From: CAJXMH01 sp040220135
GTDB taxonomy: Bacteria; Bacteroidota; Bacteroidia; Flavobacteriales_E; Vicingaceae
Reading direction: 5' to 3'
Assembly (NCBI GenBank): GCA_040220135.1
Contig: JAVJTT010000025.1
Location: 124,001-188,000 of the forward strand
Length of the DNA: 64,000 bases
Made by a program: the position numbers and the translations under genes. The notes below the pieces were generated by a model. That model saw only the letters and a list, made by a program, of their open reading frames with translations. It was not told where the DNA came from and did not search any database. The stretch's first letter is position 1. Each line of letters begins with the position of its first letter. Positions 1 through 8,382 of this stretch are shown here, one piece after another.

Positions 1-1546
1 AATTGTTTAGTAATTCATTAACCTTATCAGCTCCTTTGCTCTCATCTTTCAACTCCCTTTGTTTAGCTGAAATCAGACTTAAAATTTCATCTATTTCAAC
101 TTGCTTATCGTCTCTTTTTTTCTTTTCCTCCTCAAGCTTGCCAATAAGCGAAGCTATATTAGAGACCTGCTCATCATACTTTATTGTAGCTATGAAGTCA
201 TAAATCTCTCGTAAACGTAAATTTTTCTTAGCTTTCTCTTGGTCTTTACTTAACTTTTCGGTGTATTGGTTAGATTTTACTCGTAACTCTTCTATTTTTT
301 CTATTGCTGTGTCTACTTGTGATTTCACACTATCTGGAGCTTCAAAATGTTGAGCATTTATAATGTCATTTTTTCTTTTTTCTAATTGCAATATTAATAA
401 ACCAAGCGAACTTTGATAATCTTTAATACTATTATCAAATGCTTCTTTCACAGCTTCAAACTCATCATTATATTTCGAATAAAAATTATCCTTTTCTACA
501 ATTTCTATTGAATCTAAAGACTTGCTTTCAATTTTAATTTTTGTAATTAAGTCAGTGATTTCCTTTTCCAACTTATCCGATTCTTCATCAAAGTGTTTAT
601 CTAATCCACCCCATCGTGTTTCTTTAATTTTACTATTACAGAAGGCACAAGTATCTAATTTATCTTTGTGTAAATCTCGTCCTTCTTTTACCCATCTATT
701 TAATACAGCATCTTTAACCAATTGCTCAATCTTATCTGATTGAGCAATTGGTTTTTCTATTAATTCCTTTGACTTGCCGGAAAAAATGTCAAATGATAAA
801 GTCAATTCTTTTAAATCTGGAATATCATCTTTAGCTTGTTCTAAAAGTATCTTTTCTTCTAATGTTTTTTCTTCATCTGAAATAGGATTAAATTCTTCTT
901 TTTTAACCTTTAATATTTCCTTCTTTAGTTTAGCATTAGTGTAATTTTGATCTCCATATTTTTCAGAATTATATCTAATCCCACTTGGATTACCAATAGC
1001 TTTTTCATTAAGTTGTGAAGCTAAAGTTCTTTCAGCAGTCTTGTATACCGATTTAGCGGTATTATAATTTGTTTGAAGAGATTTTAAATCTTTATACAAA
1101 GCTGTTTCTTCATTCTCTTCATTAACTCCTAATTTTTCTTTTAGAACCTTTATCTCCTCTTCAATTGCATTATTGTCTTCACCAAGTATGGCAAAGGGTT
1201 GAACATTTTCATCGGGATTTATAATGAACTTTAAATTATGTTTAATAAAGTCTTCATTAAAAACCCTTATTATCTTGCTGTGAGATAAAAAACCAGCTTG
1301 TGTAACATCTTCATTATCTATTATTGAAATACAGCATTCAGGATTTTGATATTTGTCCGATATAACGCCGGTTTCCATAGCTCTAACAACTCGAGATAGC
1401 GTTGTTTTTCCTGAATAATTCCGGCCATAAATGATATTAGTTTTCTTAAATGCTAAAACATTGGAATCTTCATCAATTACTTCTGAATCCCAGTTAAAAT
1501 CATTGAATACTGCAAGATTTTTAATATATCTAATTTTCTCTATCAT
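1..1546 (-). CDS. AAA_13-family ATPase, RloC/Rad50-like (C-terminus cut by window edge)
   Basis: The reading frame is open from an ATG at 1546 to the left window edge, so about 515 N-terminal residues are visible and the C-terminus is missing. A Walker A loop (GRNYSGKTT) lies near residue 38, followed by a long coiled-coil-rich region with a CAFC pair that resembles a Rad50/RloC zinc hook or the Cys pair of AAA_13 proteins. Walker B and any C-terminal nuclease domain lie outside the window. AAA_13 proteins include the anticodon nuclease RloC and other phage-defence ATPases, so a DNA-damage or defence role is plausible. It could also be a stand-alone SMC-like ATPase of unknown role. The start overlaps the stop of a 36-residue frame (ATGA). 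Confidence 0.8.
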   Translation of the reverse strand, partial: MIEKIRYIKNLAVFNDFNWDSEVIDEDSNVLAFKKTNIIYGRNYSGKTTLSRVVRAMETGVISDKYQNPECCISIIDNEDVTQAGFLSHSKIIRVFNEDFIKHNLKFIINPDENVQPFAILGEDNNAIEEEIKVLKEKLGVNEENEETALYKDLKSLQTNYNTAKSVYKTAERTLASQLNEKAIGNPSGIRYNSEKYGDQNYTNAKLKKEILKVKKEEFNPISDEEKTLEEKILLEQAKDDIPDLKELTLSFDIFSGKSKELIEKPIAQSDKIEQLVKDAVLNRWVKEGRDLHKDKLDTCAFCNSKIKETRWGGLDKHFDEESDKLEKEITDLITKIKIESKSLDSIEIVEKDNFYSKYNDEFEAVKEAFDNSIKDYQSSLGLLILQLEKRKNDIINAQHFEAPDSVKSQVDTAIEKIEELRVKSNQYTEKLSKDQEKAKKNLRLREIYDFIATIKYDEQVSNIASLIGKLEEEKKKRDDKQVEIDEILSLISAKQRELKDESKGADKVNELLNN

Positions 1547-1653
1547 TTCCTAAACTTTATCGGTGTTGCTTCATCCAATCTTTCCAATATAACCCCATCA
1601 GCATCCGGGTATTTTTCTTTGGTCAGGTTTACTATGCCTACTGAAGTTTTCAT
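1543..1653 (-). CDS. 36-residue hypothetical ORF coupled to the ATPase gene
   Basis: ATG at 1653 opens a 36-codon frame (start MKTSVGIVNL) whose TGA overlaps the ATPase start as ATGA, suggesting translational coupling. An in-frame stop lies three codons upstream of the ATG, so it is not the visible end of a longer intact gene, though it could be the remnant of one. I recognise no family. The ATGA junction is the main support. Confidence 0.35.
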   Translation of the reverse strand: MKTSVGIVNLTKEKYPDADGVILERLDEATPIKFRK

Positions 1654-1731
1654 TCTTTGTTAAAAAGCTAAGCTATAATTTAATATTGAGGATAGCATCA
1701 GTATAAATACTTGAAATTAATTTGCGAAAAA

Positions 1732-2397
1732 TTATTCTAAAGTAGAACCATCTTCAAAGATTACCTTTTCAGCTTTCCACACTACTTTTAAATCTTCTAG
1801 ATCTTTATTTCGCAAAGCCTTGTCTTTATCGACAAATTGATTGTAGTCAGTTTGAGCATTCCATTTTACTTCTTGTCCTGCAGGTATTGGTTGGTCATAA
1901 ACAAAATTTAGGGAAGAGATTGGCTCATCAAATAAATTAGTAAAAGTTATATTACCTTTTACCGCACGAATATTTTTATCAGAGTTATTCTTTATCACAA
2001 ATTTATAAGTGATGTAATCTTGGTAGTCAACCTCTTTAAAACCTTTATCAAAACAAGAAACCATTACCACCTTATTTAATCTCTCTAATCTTTCGGCTTC
2101 TTCCCTAGCTGCTTTCTCTGCAAGTGCTTTTTGCTCCGCTTCCTTCTTTGCCTTTTCAACTTTCCACTTTTTGCCATCTTCTAATATTTTGGCATAAGTC
2201 ATGTTTTCAAGTTCTTTATCTTGAAACTTGTAACGCATCATCGTTCCTAAAAGTAATTTGATCTCTGTTGAGTCCAATTCATTCTTCATGGCAAGCATAT
2301 CTTCTTTTACCGTTTCATCTTTAAACTTTTTATCTAAAGGTGATGAACAAGAAAAAAGTATGAGTGCAATTCCTGTTAATAAAAACTGTTTCATCAT
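1732..2397 (-). CDS. Hypothetical lipoprotein with Glu/Lys-rich helix
   Basis: The start is placed at the MMKQFLLTG methionine (2397), because this gives a clean lipoprotein signal peptide ending in a lipobox (LFSC). A longer frame would run into the upstream gene. After the lipid anchor comes a charged, Ala/Glu/Lys-rich helical segment of about 50 residues, then a beta-rich C-terminal half (YKFVIKNNSDKNI, FTNLFDEPI) resembling the Ig-like folds of FxLYD-type proteins. Product is probably anchored in the outer or inner membrane facing the periplasm. Function unknown. Confidence 0.75.
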   Translation of the reverse strand: MMKQFLLTGIALILFSCSSPLDKKFKDETVKEDMLAMKNELDSTEIKLLLGTMMRYKFQDKELENMTYAKILEDGKKWKVEKAKKEAEQKALAEKAAREEAERLERLNKVVMVSCFDKGFKEVDYQDYITYKFVIKNNSDKNIRAVKGNITFTNLFDEPISSLNFVYDQPIPAGQEVKWNAQTDYNQFVDKDKALRNKDLEDLKVVWKAEKVIFEDGSTLE

Positions 2398-2407
2398 TTC
2401 AATAAAT

Positions 2408-2611
2408 TTAAGTTGTGTGGCAATCGTTATTGCAGTAATAACATCCATTTACTTGATCATAATGTTCTTCTGCTTCTTCAGTAGCATCATCGCAATCTTC
2501 AAACTCACCTAAATACTTGGCACTAGATGGGAAGTATTCACATCCGTTTACATGAATCTCATGATCCCCATTTTCCTGTGCTTTTTCGTTTACGTAATAT
2601 TTTTTCTTCAT
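2408..2611 (-). CDS. Small Cys/His-rich protein (HVNGC...GCYYCNNDCH type)
   Basis: About 67 residues from MKKKYYVN; eight further codons upstream are in frame but MKKKYY is the likelier start. It has HxxxC near the N-terminus, an acidic middle with repeated Ala/Glu, and a GCYYCNNDCHTT tail. This arrangement is one I associate with a widespread uncharacterised Bacteroidota small-protein family. The Cys/His set could bind zinc. It precedes the lipoprotein gene on the same strand with an 11-base gap. Confidence 0.65.
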   Translation of the reverse strand: MKKKYYVNEKAQENGDHEIHVNGCEYFPSSAKYLGEFEDCDDATEEAEEHYDQVNGCYYCNNDCHTT

Positions 2612-2644
2612 TGTCTTTAGTTTTTTATTGAACATTATTTGATA

Positions 2645-2782
2645 TTAATCACCCTTTTTATGGTCGTGTTTTTTTAAGGGTGGATATTTCTTTTTCTTAT
2701 CAGGTGTAACCCTTCTTCTTTTATCTAAAGAACCATCATCCTTCTTTGGTTTTGGTCCCGGTTTTATGGCTTCTGTTTTCAT
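2645..2782 (-). CDS. 45-residue basic Lys-rich small protein
   Basis: ATG at 2782 opens a 45-codon frame ending at 2645 (MKTEAIKPGPKPKKDDG...KKHDHKKGD). It is very rich in Lys, Pro and Asp, has no hydrophobic segment, and sits between two same-strand genes with short gaps. The non-random composition and fit to the gene array support a real gene. Function unknown. Confidence 0.5.
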   Translation of the reverse strand: MKTEAIKPGPKPKKDDGSLDKRRRVTPDKKKKYPPLKKHDHKKGD

Positions 2783-2797
2783 GCTTTTTGATTTATT

Positions 2798-3298
2798 TTA
2801 AAGATTAAATTCTGAAATAACTTGTTCGTAATCAGAGACGTCGATGCCACTTTTTTTTATCCGGTCTGATGAGGCAATGACAATGATTTTAAAGGTTTGA
2901 GACCCAGGATTTACTGGTGTTGTTCGATCTGAATCAGTCCAATATATTGAAACACCCCCTAATTTAGTCTCAACTTCAACAGATGTACTATAAGTTGAAG
3001 TTTGGTAAAACGTAATAGGTATTTGGTAGAAAGTGTCTTGGGTTTTTATATAGGCTAATACTGCTCCTGTATTTACTATATCTTGAGTGATTGCTGGAAT
3101 AGATAGATTTGCTACCCAAGAAGGATCATCATACGTCCATGATGAAACCGTTAATGATGATGAAACATTAGCATTGCCATCAACCCCATCTTTTCCTGCA
3201 GGACCTGTAGGTCCTTCAGGCCCTTCCTTTTCACAACTAGCAAAAATTGTTATAGTAGCTAAAATTAAAATAGCAATGATTGTCTTTAATAAATTCAT
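2798..3298 (-). CDS. Lipoprotein with collagen-like GPxGPxG stretch
   Basis: Start taken at MNLLKTIIA (3298), which gives a signal peptide with lipobox FASC; the longer frame to 3457 overlaps the preceding SH3 gene. Directly after the lipidated Cys is a short collagen-like run (GPEGPTGPAGKDG), common in Bacteroidota lipoproteins as a spacer. The rest, about 130 residues, is beta-rich and ends near DYEQVISEFNL. Likely surface or periplasmic anchored; no enzymatic motif seen. Confidence 0.75.
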   Translation of the reverse strand: MNLLKTIIAILILATITIFASCEKEGPEGPTGPAGKDGVDGNANVSSSLTVSSWTYDDPSWVANLSIPAITQDIVNTGAVLAYIKTQDTFYQIPITFYQTSTYSTSVEVETKLGGVSIYWTDSDRTTPVNPGSQTFKIIVIASSDRIKKSGIDVSDYEQVISEFNL

Positions 3299-3317
3299 GT
3301 CTAAATTGTTTTGGTTT

Positions 3318-3722
3318 TTATTTTTGAATTTGCACTTGCTTTTCTGTTCTATACCTCCAGTTGGCAACTCCCCCATGATGTGAACATGCTCCTCTGCCGG
3401 TTGCACTGCTGTTACTGCCATCTCTACAGGTAGCGCCAATACGATAGCTTGTTTCATGAACTAATGCTTTTCCTTCCTCGATATAAGTCTTAAATACATA
3501 GCCAAGATTGCCATCGTATCTTACTTTAGCCCAATCACCCTCTACACTAATAAATTCAACATTTGTGTACTGTTCTAACTTCTCTATAACTTCAGTGTCA
3601 GTACTTGGCCCAGTTCTAAAATTTAAATAGCTACCCGGCACATAATAAGATGTAACTTCTTGTGAACTAATAGTACTTGAAAGAAATAGGAATATGGATA
3701 GTAGAGAAATAATTGATTTCAT
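3318..3722 (-). CDS. Secreted SH3b domain protein with DUF3761-like tail
   Basis: 134 residues: signal peptide (MKSIISLLSIFLFLSSTISS), then a bacterial SH3 domain (YLNFRTGPSTDTEVIEKL...WAKVRYDGNLGYVFKTYI), then a Cys-containing tail ATCRDG...GACSHHGGVANW typical of DUF3761. SH3b domains bind peptidoglycan or peptides, and the His/Cys tail may bind metal. Exported, probably periplasmic. Followed by the collagen-like lipoprotein gene. Confidence 0.85.
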   Translation of the reverse strand: MKSIISLLSIFLFLSSTISSQEVTSYYVPGSYLNFRTGPSTDTEVIEKLEQYTNVEFISVEGDWAKVRYDGNLGYVFKTYIEEGKALVHETSYRIGATCRDGSNSSATGRGACSHHGGVANWRYRTEKQVQIQK

Positions 3723-3761
3723 TTGGTAAGTTGTTTCTTTTGAATTTGAATTTGAATGATT

Positions 3762-4139
3762 TTATGTAACCTTAGAGGTCAAAAATTTTTGTACCTCGTA
3801 TACATTAATTTTCTTGTTGAATTTCTTGCTTATTGAAGGGGTTTGCTCACTTGATATCCAGATTTTTAATTCAGCATCTAAATCAAGTGTACCAGCAGTT
3901 TCTAAAGAATATCTTGTAATATTCTTATAAGGCATTGATTTGTATTCAACCTTTTTACCTGTCATCCCTTGAACATCGATCAAAACCAAGCGTCTATCCG
4001 TGAACATAAAAACGTCTCGAAACAATTTGAAGCCTAATTCAATCTTTTCATCCTCAAGCAGAAGACTTCCATATTTCTTACTTAGTTCTTCTGCTGAAAC
4101 TTCACTTGCGTTTCCTAGTATGCTATTAAATAGTCCCAT
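3762..4139 (-). CDS. Bacterial PH-domain protein
   Basis: About 125 residues from MGLFNSILGNAS (4139). The pattern ELSKKYGSLLLEDEKIELGFKLFRDVFMFTDRRLVLIDVQGMTGKK with KSMPYKNITRYSLETAG matches the bacterial pleckstrin-homology (PF08000-type) fold. No signal peptide. It starts 13 bases after the WYL-like gene, so it may belong to the same transcript. Cellular role unknown. Confidence 0.8.
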   Translation of the reverse strand: MGLFNSILGNASEVSAEELSKKYGSLLLEDEKIELGFKLFRDVFMFTDRRLVLIDVQGMTGKKVEYKSMPYKNITRYSLETAGTLDLDAELKIWISSEQTPSISKKFNKKINVYEVQKFLTSKVT

Positions 4140-4152
4140 AAATATTTTGAAT

Positions 4153-4479
4153 TTAGATTGTACATATAATTTCACCCATTCTAGAATCAGAAGGATTGTA
4201 TCCCTCTCTTATTGAACTAAAAGACTCATTTTCTAATTCCAGATCAGAGATTTTAGTTATTGAGTATAATTTCCAATCAGGTTTTTCCGAGCTACTACTA
4301 AACCCACTTAACCACCATGCTGATAAAGTGAGGTTCCCGGTAGATTTAAGGTGCCCTAAAGTAAAAGGTTCTACAACTCGCCTGTTACCCTTGTAAATGA
4401 AAGAAATAACCTTTCGCTCTTTAATTGCCTGGCATATCAAATTTTGAATCATATCTACATTATATTTATGTTTATCCAT
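4153..4479 (-). CDS. WYL-like domain protein
   Basis: About 108 residues from MDKHKYNVD (4479), an ATG embedded in the 3-prime end of the preceding gene (8-base overlap). The segment ICQAIKERKVISFIYKGNRRVVEPFTLG resembles a WYL ligand-binding domain (residues binding nucleic acid or nucleotides) without a helix-turn-helix. The WYL triad itself is poorly kept. Last gene of the overlapping five-gene unit from 7482. It could act as a ligand sensor for that unit; this is inference. Confidence 0.65.
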   Translation of the reverse strand: MDKHKYNVDMIQNLICQAIKERKVISFIYKGNRRVVEPFTLGHLKSTGNLTLSAWWLSGFSSSSEKPDWKLYSITKISDLELENESFSSIREGYNPSDSRMGEIICTI

Positions 4480-4657
4480 CACATGCGCAACCTGACCCAA
4501 CATGACAAGTTTTACTTTTTTCAATACACGTATCACCACAAGCTTTCCCCGTTGTACAAGTTTTGCAACACTCCTCGTCATCCTTTCCGCAGCTTCCTAA
4601 TGTGACAGTCATTAGCAATACCATTATTGAAATAATCCTCATTACACTTATTTTCAT
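4472..4657 (-). CDS. Cys-rich small lipoprotein
   Basis: 61 residues: signal peptide with lipobox LGSC, then a compact Cys-rich tail with eleven cysteines after the lipid anchor (ECCKTCTTGKACGDTC, SKTCHVGSGCAC). The KACGDTCI/TCHVGSGCAC pattern recurs in small Bacteroidota secreted proteins. Its ATG overlaps the stop of the nuclease gene (ATGA) and its own end overlaps the WYL-like gene. It probably forms a disulfide-knotted surface protein. Function unknown. Confidence 0.7.
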   Translation of the reverse strand: MKISVMRIISIMVLLMTVTLGSCGKDDEECCKTCTTGKACGDTCIEKSKTCHVGSGCACDG

Positions 4658-5439
4658 TTCTTTAAGACTAGAATTTCACTTTCCAATCGACTTTCATCCT
4701 CATCTTTCAGTTTTTCAAAAAAGTCTACTTGGCTGAGGGCTTCTAACTCATCTACCGTAAACTGATAGCTTTCTAAGCTTCCGCTATATTCCTCAGTAGA
4801 GTTATTCATGCGAAAGGCATACATCCGCATAGAATCAGGATAAAAGGCTATTTTATAAAGTTGATCCGGCACTCCTACCTTGTTTTCGCCAATAGTTTTA
4901 TTTCCGGCTTTAAATAAACTTCCCGTTACCACAAAGGCAACGCAATTCCATTCAAGCACTTTTTCACGTATGGCGGCTTCTAAATACTTCCAACCGTAGC
5001 GGTTTAATTCTTTTAACTGTGGAGAAACATTGGTGTAGGTAAAGGTTTCGTCTTTTAGCTCTTGGCTGTAGACAAAGTCACCTGCCGGCACATAATGCCC
5101 TCTGTCGTAGCCGCTTTTGTAGTAATCGGAACGTTTTGCAGAATAGACTTCTACCCTTTCATCAACTATAAAGTAATTGCTGCGTTGCGCTCTTATTCCA
5201 TTTTTCTCCTGTAGCTGTTCTGGCGTAATGCGATGAATGGTGTAATTCGGAACTTTTTGAGTTTGATTGAAATTCACCACAAAACCTTGGTACAGCACAA
5301 AGTCTTCAATGGGGTCTGCTTCAAAACGAAGGTGTGGACTGCTTACTTTTTGCTCAACTAAAGCTGTAGTACTTAGTGTGCATGCTTCTAAGGCCACGAC
5401 AATCAATAAGAAACCTATTAATTTAAATAGCAACCTCAT
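4654..5439 (-). CDS. DNA/RNA non-specific endonuclease (NUC1 family), lipoprotein
   Basis: 261 residues with a lipoprotein signal (LEAC lipobox near residue 20). The catalytic motif of the family reads GYDRGHYVPAGDF, holding the DRGH histidine, and is followed by the Asn-containing TNVSPQLKELNRYGW...LE helix that binds magnesium. Family members cleave DNA and RNA without sequence preference. The lipid anchor places it outside the cytoplasm, suited to nutrient scavenging or to attacking foreign DNA. ATGA overlaps on both sides place it in a five-gene unit. Confidence 0.88.
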   Translation of the reverse strand: MRLLFKLIGFLLIVVALEACTLSTTALVEQKVSSPHLRFEADPIEDFVLYQGFVVNFNQTQKVPNYTIHRITPEQLQEKNGIRAQRSNYFIVDERVEVYSAKRSDYYKSGYDRGHYVPAGDFVYSQELKDETFTYTNVSPQLKELNRYGWKYLEAAIREKVLEWNCVAFVVTGSLFKAGNKTIGENKVGVPDQLYKIAFYPDSMRMYAFRMNNSTEEYSGSLESYQFTVDELEALSQVDFFEKLKDEDESRLESEILVLKK

Positions 5440-6605
5440 GATAGTAGATTAGTTGAGGTTATTTTCCACTCACCATGCTGAAAGTGAAAGTCATACTCTT
5501 CTAGCGGCAGAAAGCCGTAAAATTCAATTTGTCTTATCTTGTAATGATCTGTATTTGCCGAGCATTCAAGCTTTACTCTTACACATCTAATGTTGGCTTG
5601 GTAAGCCACCTTGGCGGTATAATAGTCATCGTTTACTTGTTGTGCTTGCGGTACTTTGTAGCTTAACGGCTCACGATTTACCATTAGATATTCCAGATGA
5701 TATTCAGGAAAGGCGTGATGCTTCAACAAATAAATATCACAGCTGTCAAAAAGGTGTTTTTGATAAGGCTTGAGCTCTTTTACTTCTATAATTCCGGCAC
5801 TTTTAAGGTTTTTTCGGTACTCTAGCTCATTTTCCAATCCATAAAAATGGAAGTAGTTGCGTTTATAATTCTCTTTTTCTTCAAAAGGCTTATAAAATGA
5901 GATTAACCGGGCTAAGCTAATTGGTGCTTGAGCTTCCCATTTTCGGTATTGGGCTTGCATGTGCTTCTCCAATCGGCCAATTCGTTGATCTACTAATTCG
6001 GTTAAGATGCTTTTGGTTATCGGTAGGATGGTATCTTTCAACTGCACCCTCAGTTCAGCACTATTCGTCAACCAATAAAAAGAAGTATCAATTCCATTTG
6101 CCTTAACCGCAACCAAGAGCGAATCTTGTGCTTCTTCCCTATTCCAACGCAAAGCAAACTCTCCGGCACCATTGCTTAAGGTTTTATAATCGTGATAAGG
6201 TAAACTCACTTGAGCGCCTTCTAAAGGGTCATCGCCTAAGCTTAACTTGCCGTTTACAAATAGATAGGGAGTGCATGTTGAACTACTTGCTAAACCTACC
6301 GGATTAAAAAGATAAACAGCAAGAAAAAGCGTCAAGAGTAACCCAAGCTTAAATTCAGTTTTGTTCTCGCTCCATTTACTAAAGATAGAAGCAAAAAGTC
6401 CGGTTACGGCGATGGCTAAAGCAGCTCTCAGCACTGTAATTTGCTCAGTTGTGGGACATTCTAATACAAAAACAAAGATTGACACCACGATAACAAGTGC
6501 GAAATAGGTTATTATAGCCCATTTATAATCAACATTTCCTAAAGGATGATTGACAATGTGGGTGATGATCTTGGCCGACTTGGTTTTCAGTTTGTCAATC
6601 TTCAT
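5436..6605 (-). CDS. Membrane protein with carboxypeptidase-regulatory-like domain
   Basis: 389 residues. Three hydrophobic segments lie in the first 105 residues (around 28-48, 58-76 and 86-103). A beta-sandwich follows (LFVNGKLSLGDDPLEGAQVSLP...LSNGAGEFAL, the CarboxypepD_reg pattern), then a long soluble region with helical and beta parts ending near YGFLPLEEYDF. No enzymatic motif recognised. It overlaps the next gene upstream by 11 bases and the nuclease gene by 4, so all three are probably made together. It could anchor or sense for the unit. Confidence 0.7.
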   Translation of the reverse strand: MKIDKLKTKSAKIITHIVNHPLGNVDYKWAIITYFALVIVVSIFVFVLECPTTEQITVLRAALAIAVTGLFASIFSKWSENKTEFKLGLLLTLFLAVYLFNPVGLASSSTCTPYLFVNGKLSLGDDPLEGAQVSLPYHDYKTLSNGAGEFALRWNREEAQDSLLVAVKANGIDTSFYWLTNSAELRVQLKDTILPITKSILTELVDQRIGRLEKHMQAQYRKWEAQAPISLARLISFYKPFEEKENYKRNYFHFYGLENELEYRKNLKSAGIIEVKELKPYQKHLFDSCDIYLLKHHAFPEYHLEYLMVNREPLSYKVPQAQQVNDDYYTAKVAYQANIRCVRVKLECSANTDHYKIRQIEFYGFLPLEEYDFHFQHGEWKITSTNLLS

Positions 6606-7482
6606 CTTCCTGCTTCTGTTTACCGTAATAGTGATTCTCTATGTGTGGGGCATTCTTAGAATTCAATTGCCCGATAACAAATCCTTGGTTATGTCCTACC
6701 TCATTCTTAATCACTGTTTTCTTATAGCTCTTGGTTTTCTTTTTCTTCTTTTCCTCTCGGCTATACCACAGTTCAATAGAATAAAGTAACTGCACTAAAA
6801 AGCATAAGTCATCACTGTTGTTATGAAATCGCAGTTCTTTTTCAGCATCAATTACATCGTTAAAAAACTCAAGCTCAGATATCCTTTCTGCCAACCAGAT
6901 TAATACAATATGATTGGCCTTTTCACTTTTTAAAAACAGTTTTAGGCTATTGCTTTTGAAAAAGGCAGGAGGAACAAAGCAAATTGGCAATTGCTTTTCC
7001 ATTTTATTCATCAATTGCTCCTCCCACTCTTTTTCACCATCGAAGTCGGTCACATGATAGGCCAATTCTTGTCCGGGATAAAAGCTATCTTCTATAGCTT
7101 CTTTTAGTGGATGTTTTTTAGATCGAGGTAGTAAAAAATTAAAAATATTGTGTTTAAGCTGTAGTTTATCTAATTGAGCTTTAACATGCAGATACTGTTC
7201 ACGAAAGGTCTGATAGTCCTCAAAATTCAGGAAATTCAAATACTCTTGAAGATACTCGTCACTTATTTTGATTTCATCTTCATACTTAGATAGAGCAGTT
7301 GGAATCTTGTTATTATCAATTCGATAGGTATATTCTAGTTGTGTTTGGCTCCTATTTCCAAGCTCCAATTTTTCTTGGATTTTTTCAGACAAATCTCTTA
7401 ACCCTGAATAGTCTCTTTGTAAACCGGCTTTCACCAACATCAAGTCAATCAACAAGGAAATTTCGAAAACGGGACACTTCAT
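6595..7482 (-). CDS. Hypothetical soluble protein opening the five-gene unit
   Basis: 295 residues. The N-terminal 100 residues (LSEKIQEKLELG...TYRIDNNKIPTALSKYED...YLNFLNFEDYQTF) recall the predicted helical region that opens many Bacteroidota effector-associated proteins, where a TL.Y..R motif precedes an FLGY..W..F motif. The middle is mixed. After a Lys-rich linker the C-terminus reads NQGFVIGQLNSKNAPHIENHYYG, a Gly/Asn beta tail also seen in such proteins. No catalytic motif. First gene of a tightly overlapping unit, so it may be its cytosolic regulator. Confidence 0.65.
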   Translation of the reverse strand: MKCPVFEISLLIDLMLVKAGLQRDYSGLRDLSEKIQEKLELGNRSQTQLEYTYRIDNNKIPTALSKYEDEIKISDEYLQEYLNFLNFEDYQTFREQYLHVKAQLDKLQLKHNIFNFLLPRSKKHPLKEAIEDSFYPGQELAYHVTDFDGEKEWEEQLMNKMEKQLPICFVPPAFFKSNSLKLFLKSEKANHIVLIWLAERISELEFFNDVIDAEKELRFHNNSDDLCFLVQLLYSIELWYSREEKKKKKTKSYKKTVIKNEVGHNQGFVIGQLNSKNAPHIENHYYGKQKQEDED

Positions 7483-7582
7483 ATTTATTGAATTGAATCC
7501 CGAAATAAAGCAGCTGACTTTACCCTAGCAAAAAGACTTTCTGAAAGGGCTTATTTCTTCTCTGAAGTGGGGTGTTTTCTTT

Positions 7583-8356
7583 TTAAAGGGTTTGAATCTT
7601 CTCGAACAAAACCTCTCTGTATCTAGCTCCAATAGAAAACTCTTTTTCTCCTAGTAATACCTTGTTTCCTTTAATGGCTTGTACCTTTTGAATATTTATG
7701 CTTGCCGATTTACTAATTCTGATGACATTTTCTTTGCAGTATGGAGCTACTTGAAGACTTTCTAAAACAGTATTCATCGGCTTTGATATGTGATACTCTT
7801 TCTCAGTGGTTTTCAAACGGCAATAAGATGTATCAGCCATCAAACATTCTATCTCATTTAAATCAATGGTATACAAACCACCTTTCGCTTTTAACATGAA
7901 ATGTTTTTTGAAAACGCGTCCTTCTTCTAAAGATTGATTATTTTTTGTTTTAGAATATTTCTTTTGAAAAGTATTAAGGGCTAACTCAATACTTCTTTGC
8001 AATGAAACAGCTGTAACGGGCTTGCTTAAAAAAGCATGCGGTTGAACTTTCTTGGCTCGATTAAATGTGAATTGATCGGTTTGATCGGTTAAAAATATGA
8101 TAGGAATCTCATAGTCCTGGATTAGTTTCGTTGCTGTTTCAATCCCATCCATTTCACCTTTTATCCGAATGTCCATCAAAATTAAGTCTGGCGGATTCTT
8201 GCTAACTTCATTCATTGCCATTTCTCCACTTTCTGCTACAGCACAAACTTCAAAGCCAACAGCTCGAATATCTTCACATAAACTTTCTGCTACTAAAAAA
8301 TTATCTTCCACCACTAAAATTTGAATCACAGGCAATAGTTGTAAATTGTGGTTCAA
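7583..8356 (-). CDS. LytTR-family response regulator
   Basis: 257 residues: receiver domain at 10-130 with phospho-acceptor D62 (LILMDIRIKG), Thr in IFLTDQTD and Lys in LSKPVT; then a LytTR DNA-binding domain from about 150 to the end (DLNEIECLMADTSYCRLKTTEKEYHISKPM...VIRISKSASINI). Divergent from the TPR histidine kinase gene only 26 bases away, which is the likely partner. LytTR regulators bind paired direct repeats upstream of their targets. Confidence 0.93.
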   Translation of the reverse strand: MNHNLQLLPVIQILVVEDNFLVAESLCEDIRAVGFEVCAVAESGEMAMNEVSKNPPDLILMDIRIKGEMDGIETATKLIQDYEIPIIFLTDQTDQFTFNRAKKVQPHAFLSKPVTAVSLQRSIELALNTFQKKYSKTKNNQSLEEGRVFKKHFMLKAKGGLYTIDLNEIECLMADTSYCRLKTTEKEYHISKPMNTVLESLQVAPYCKENVIRISKSASINIQKVQAIKGNKVLLGEKEFSIGARYREVLFEKIQTL

Positions 8357-8382
8357 TTTAAGGCTTTTCTCAAAAGTATAAA

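Noticed and set aside
3..743. Two + strand frames at the left end
   Set aside because: Both are opposite-strand shadows of the AAA_13 ATPase gene, Ser/Leu-rich with no domain.
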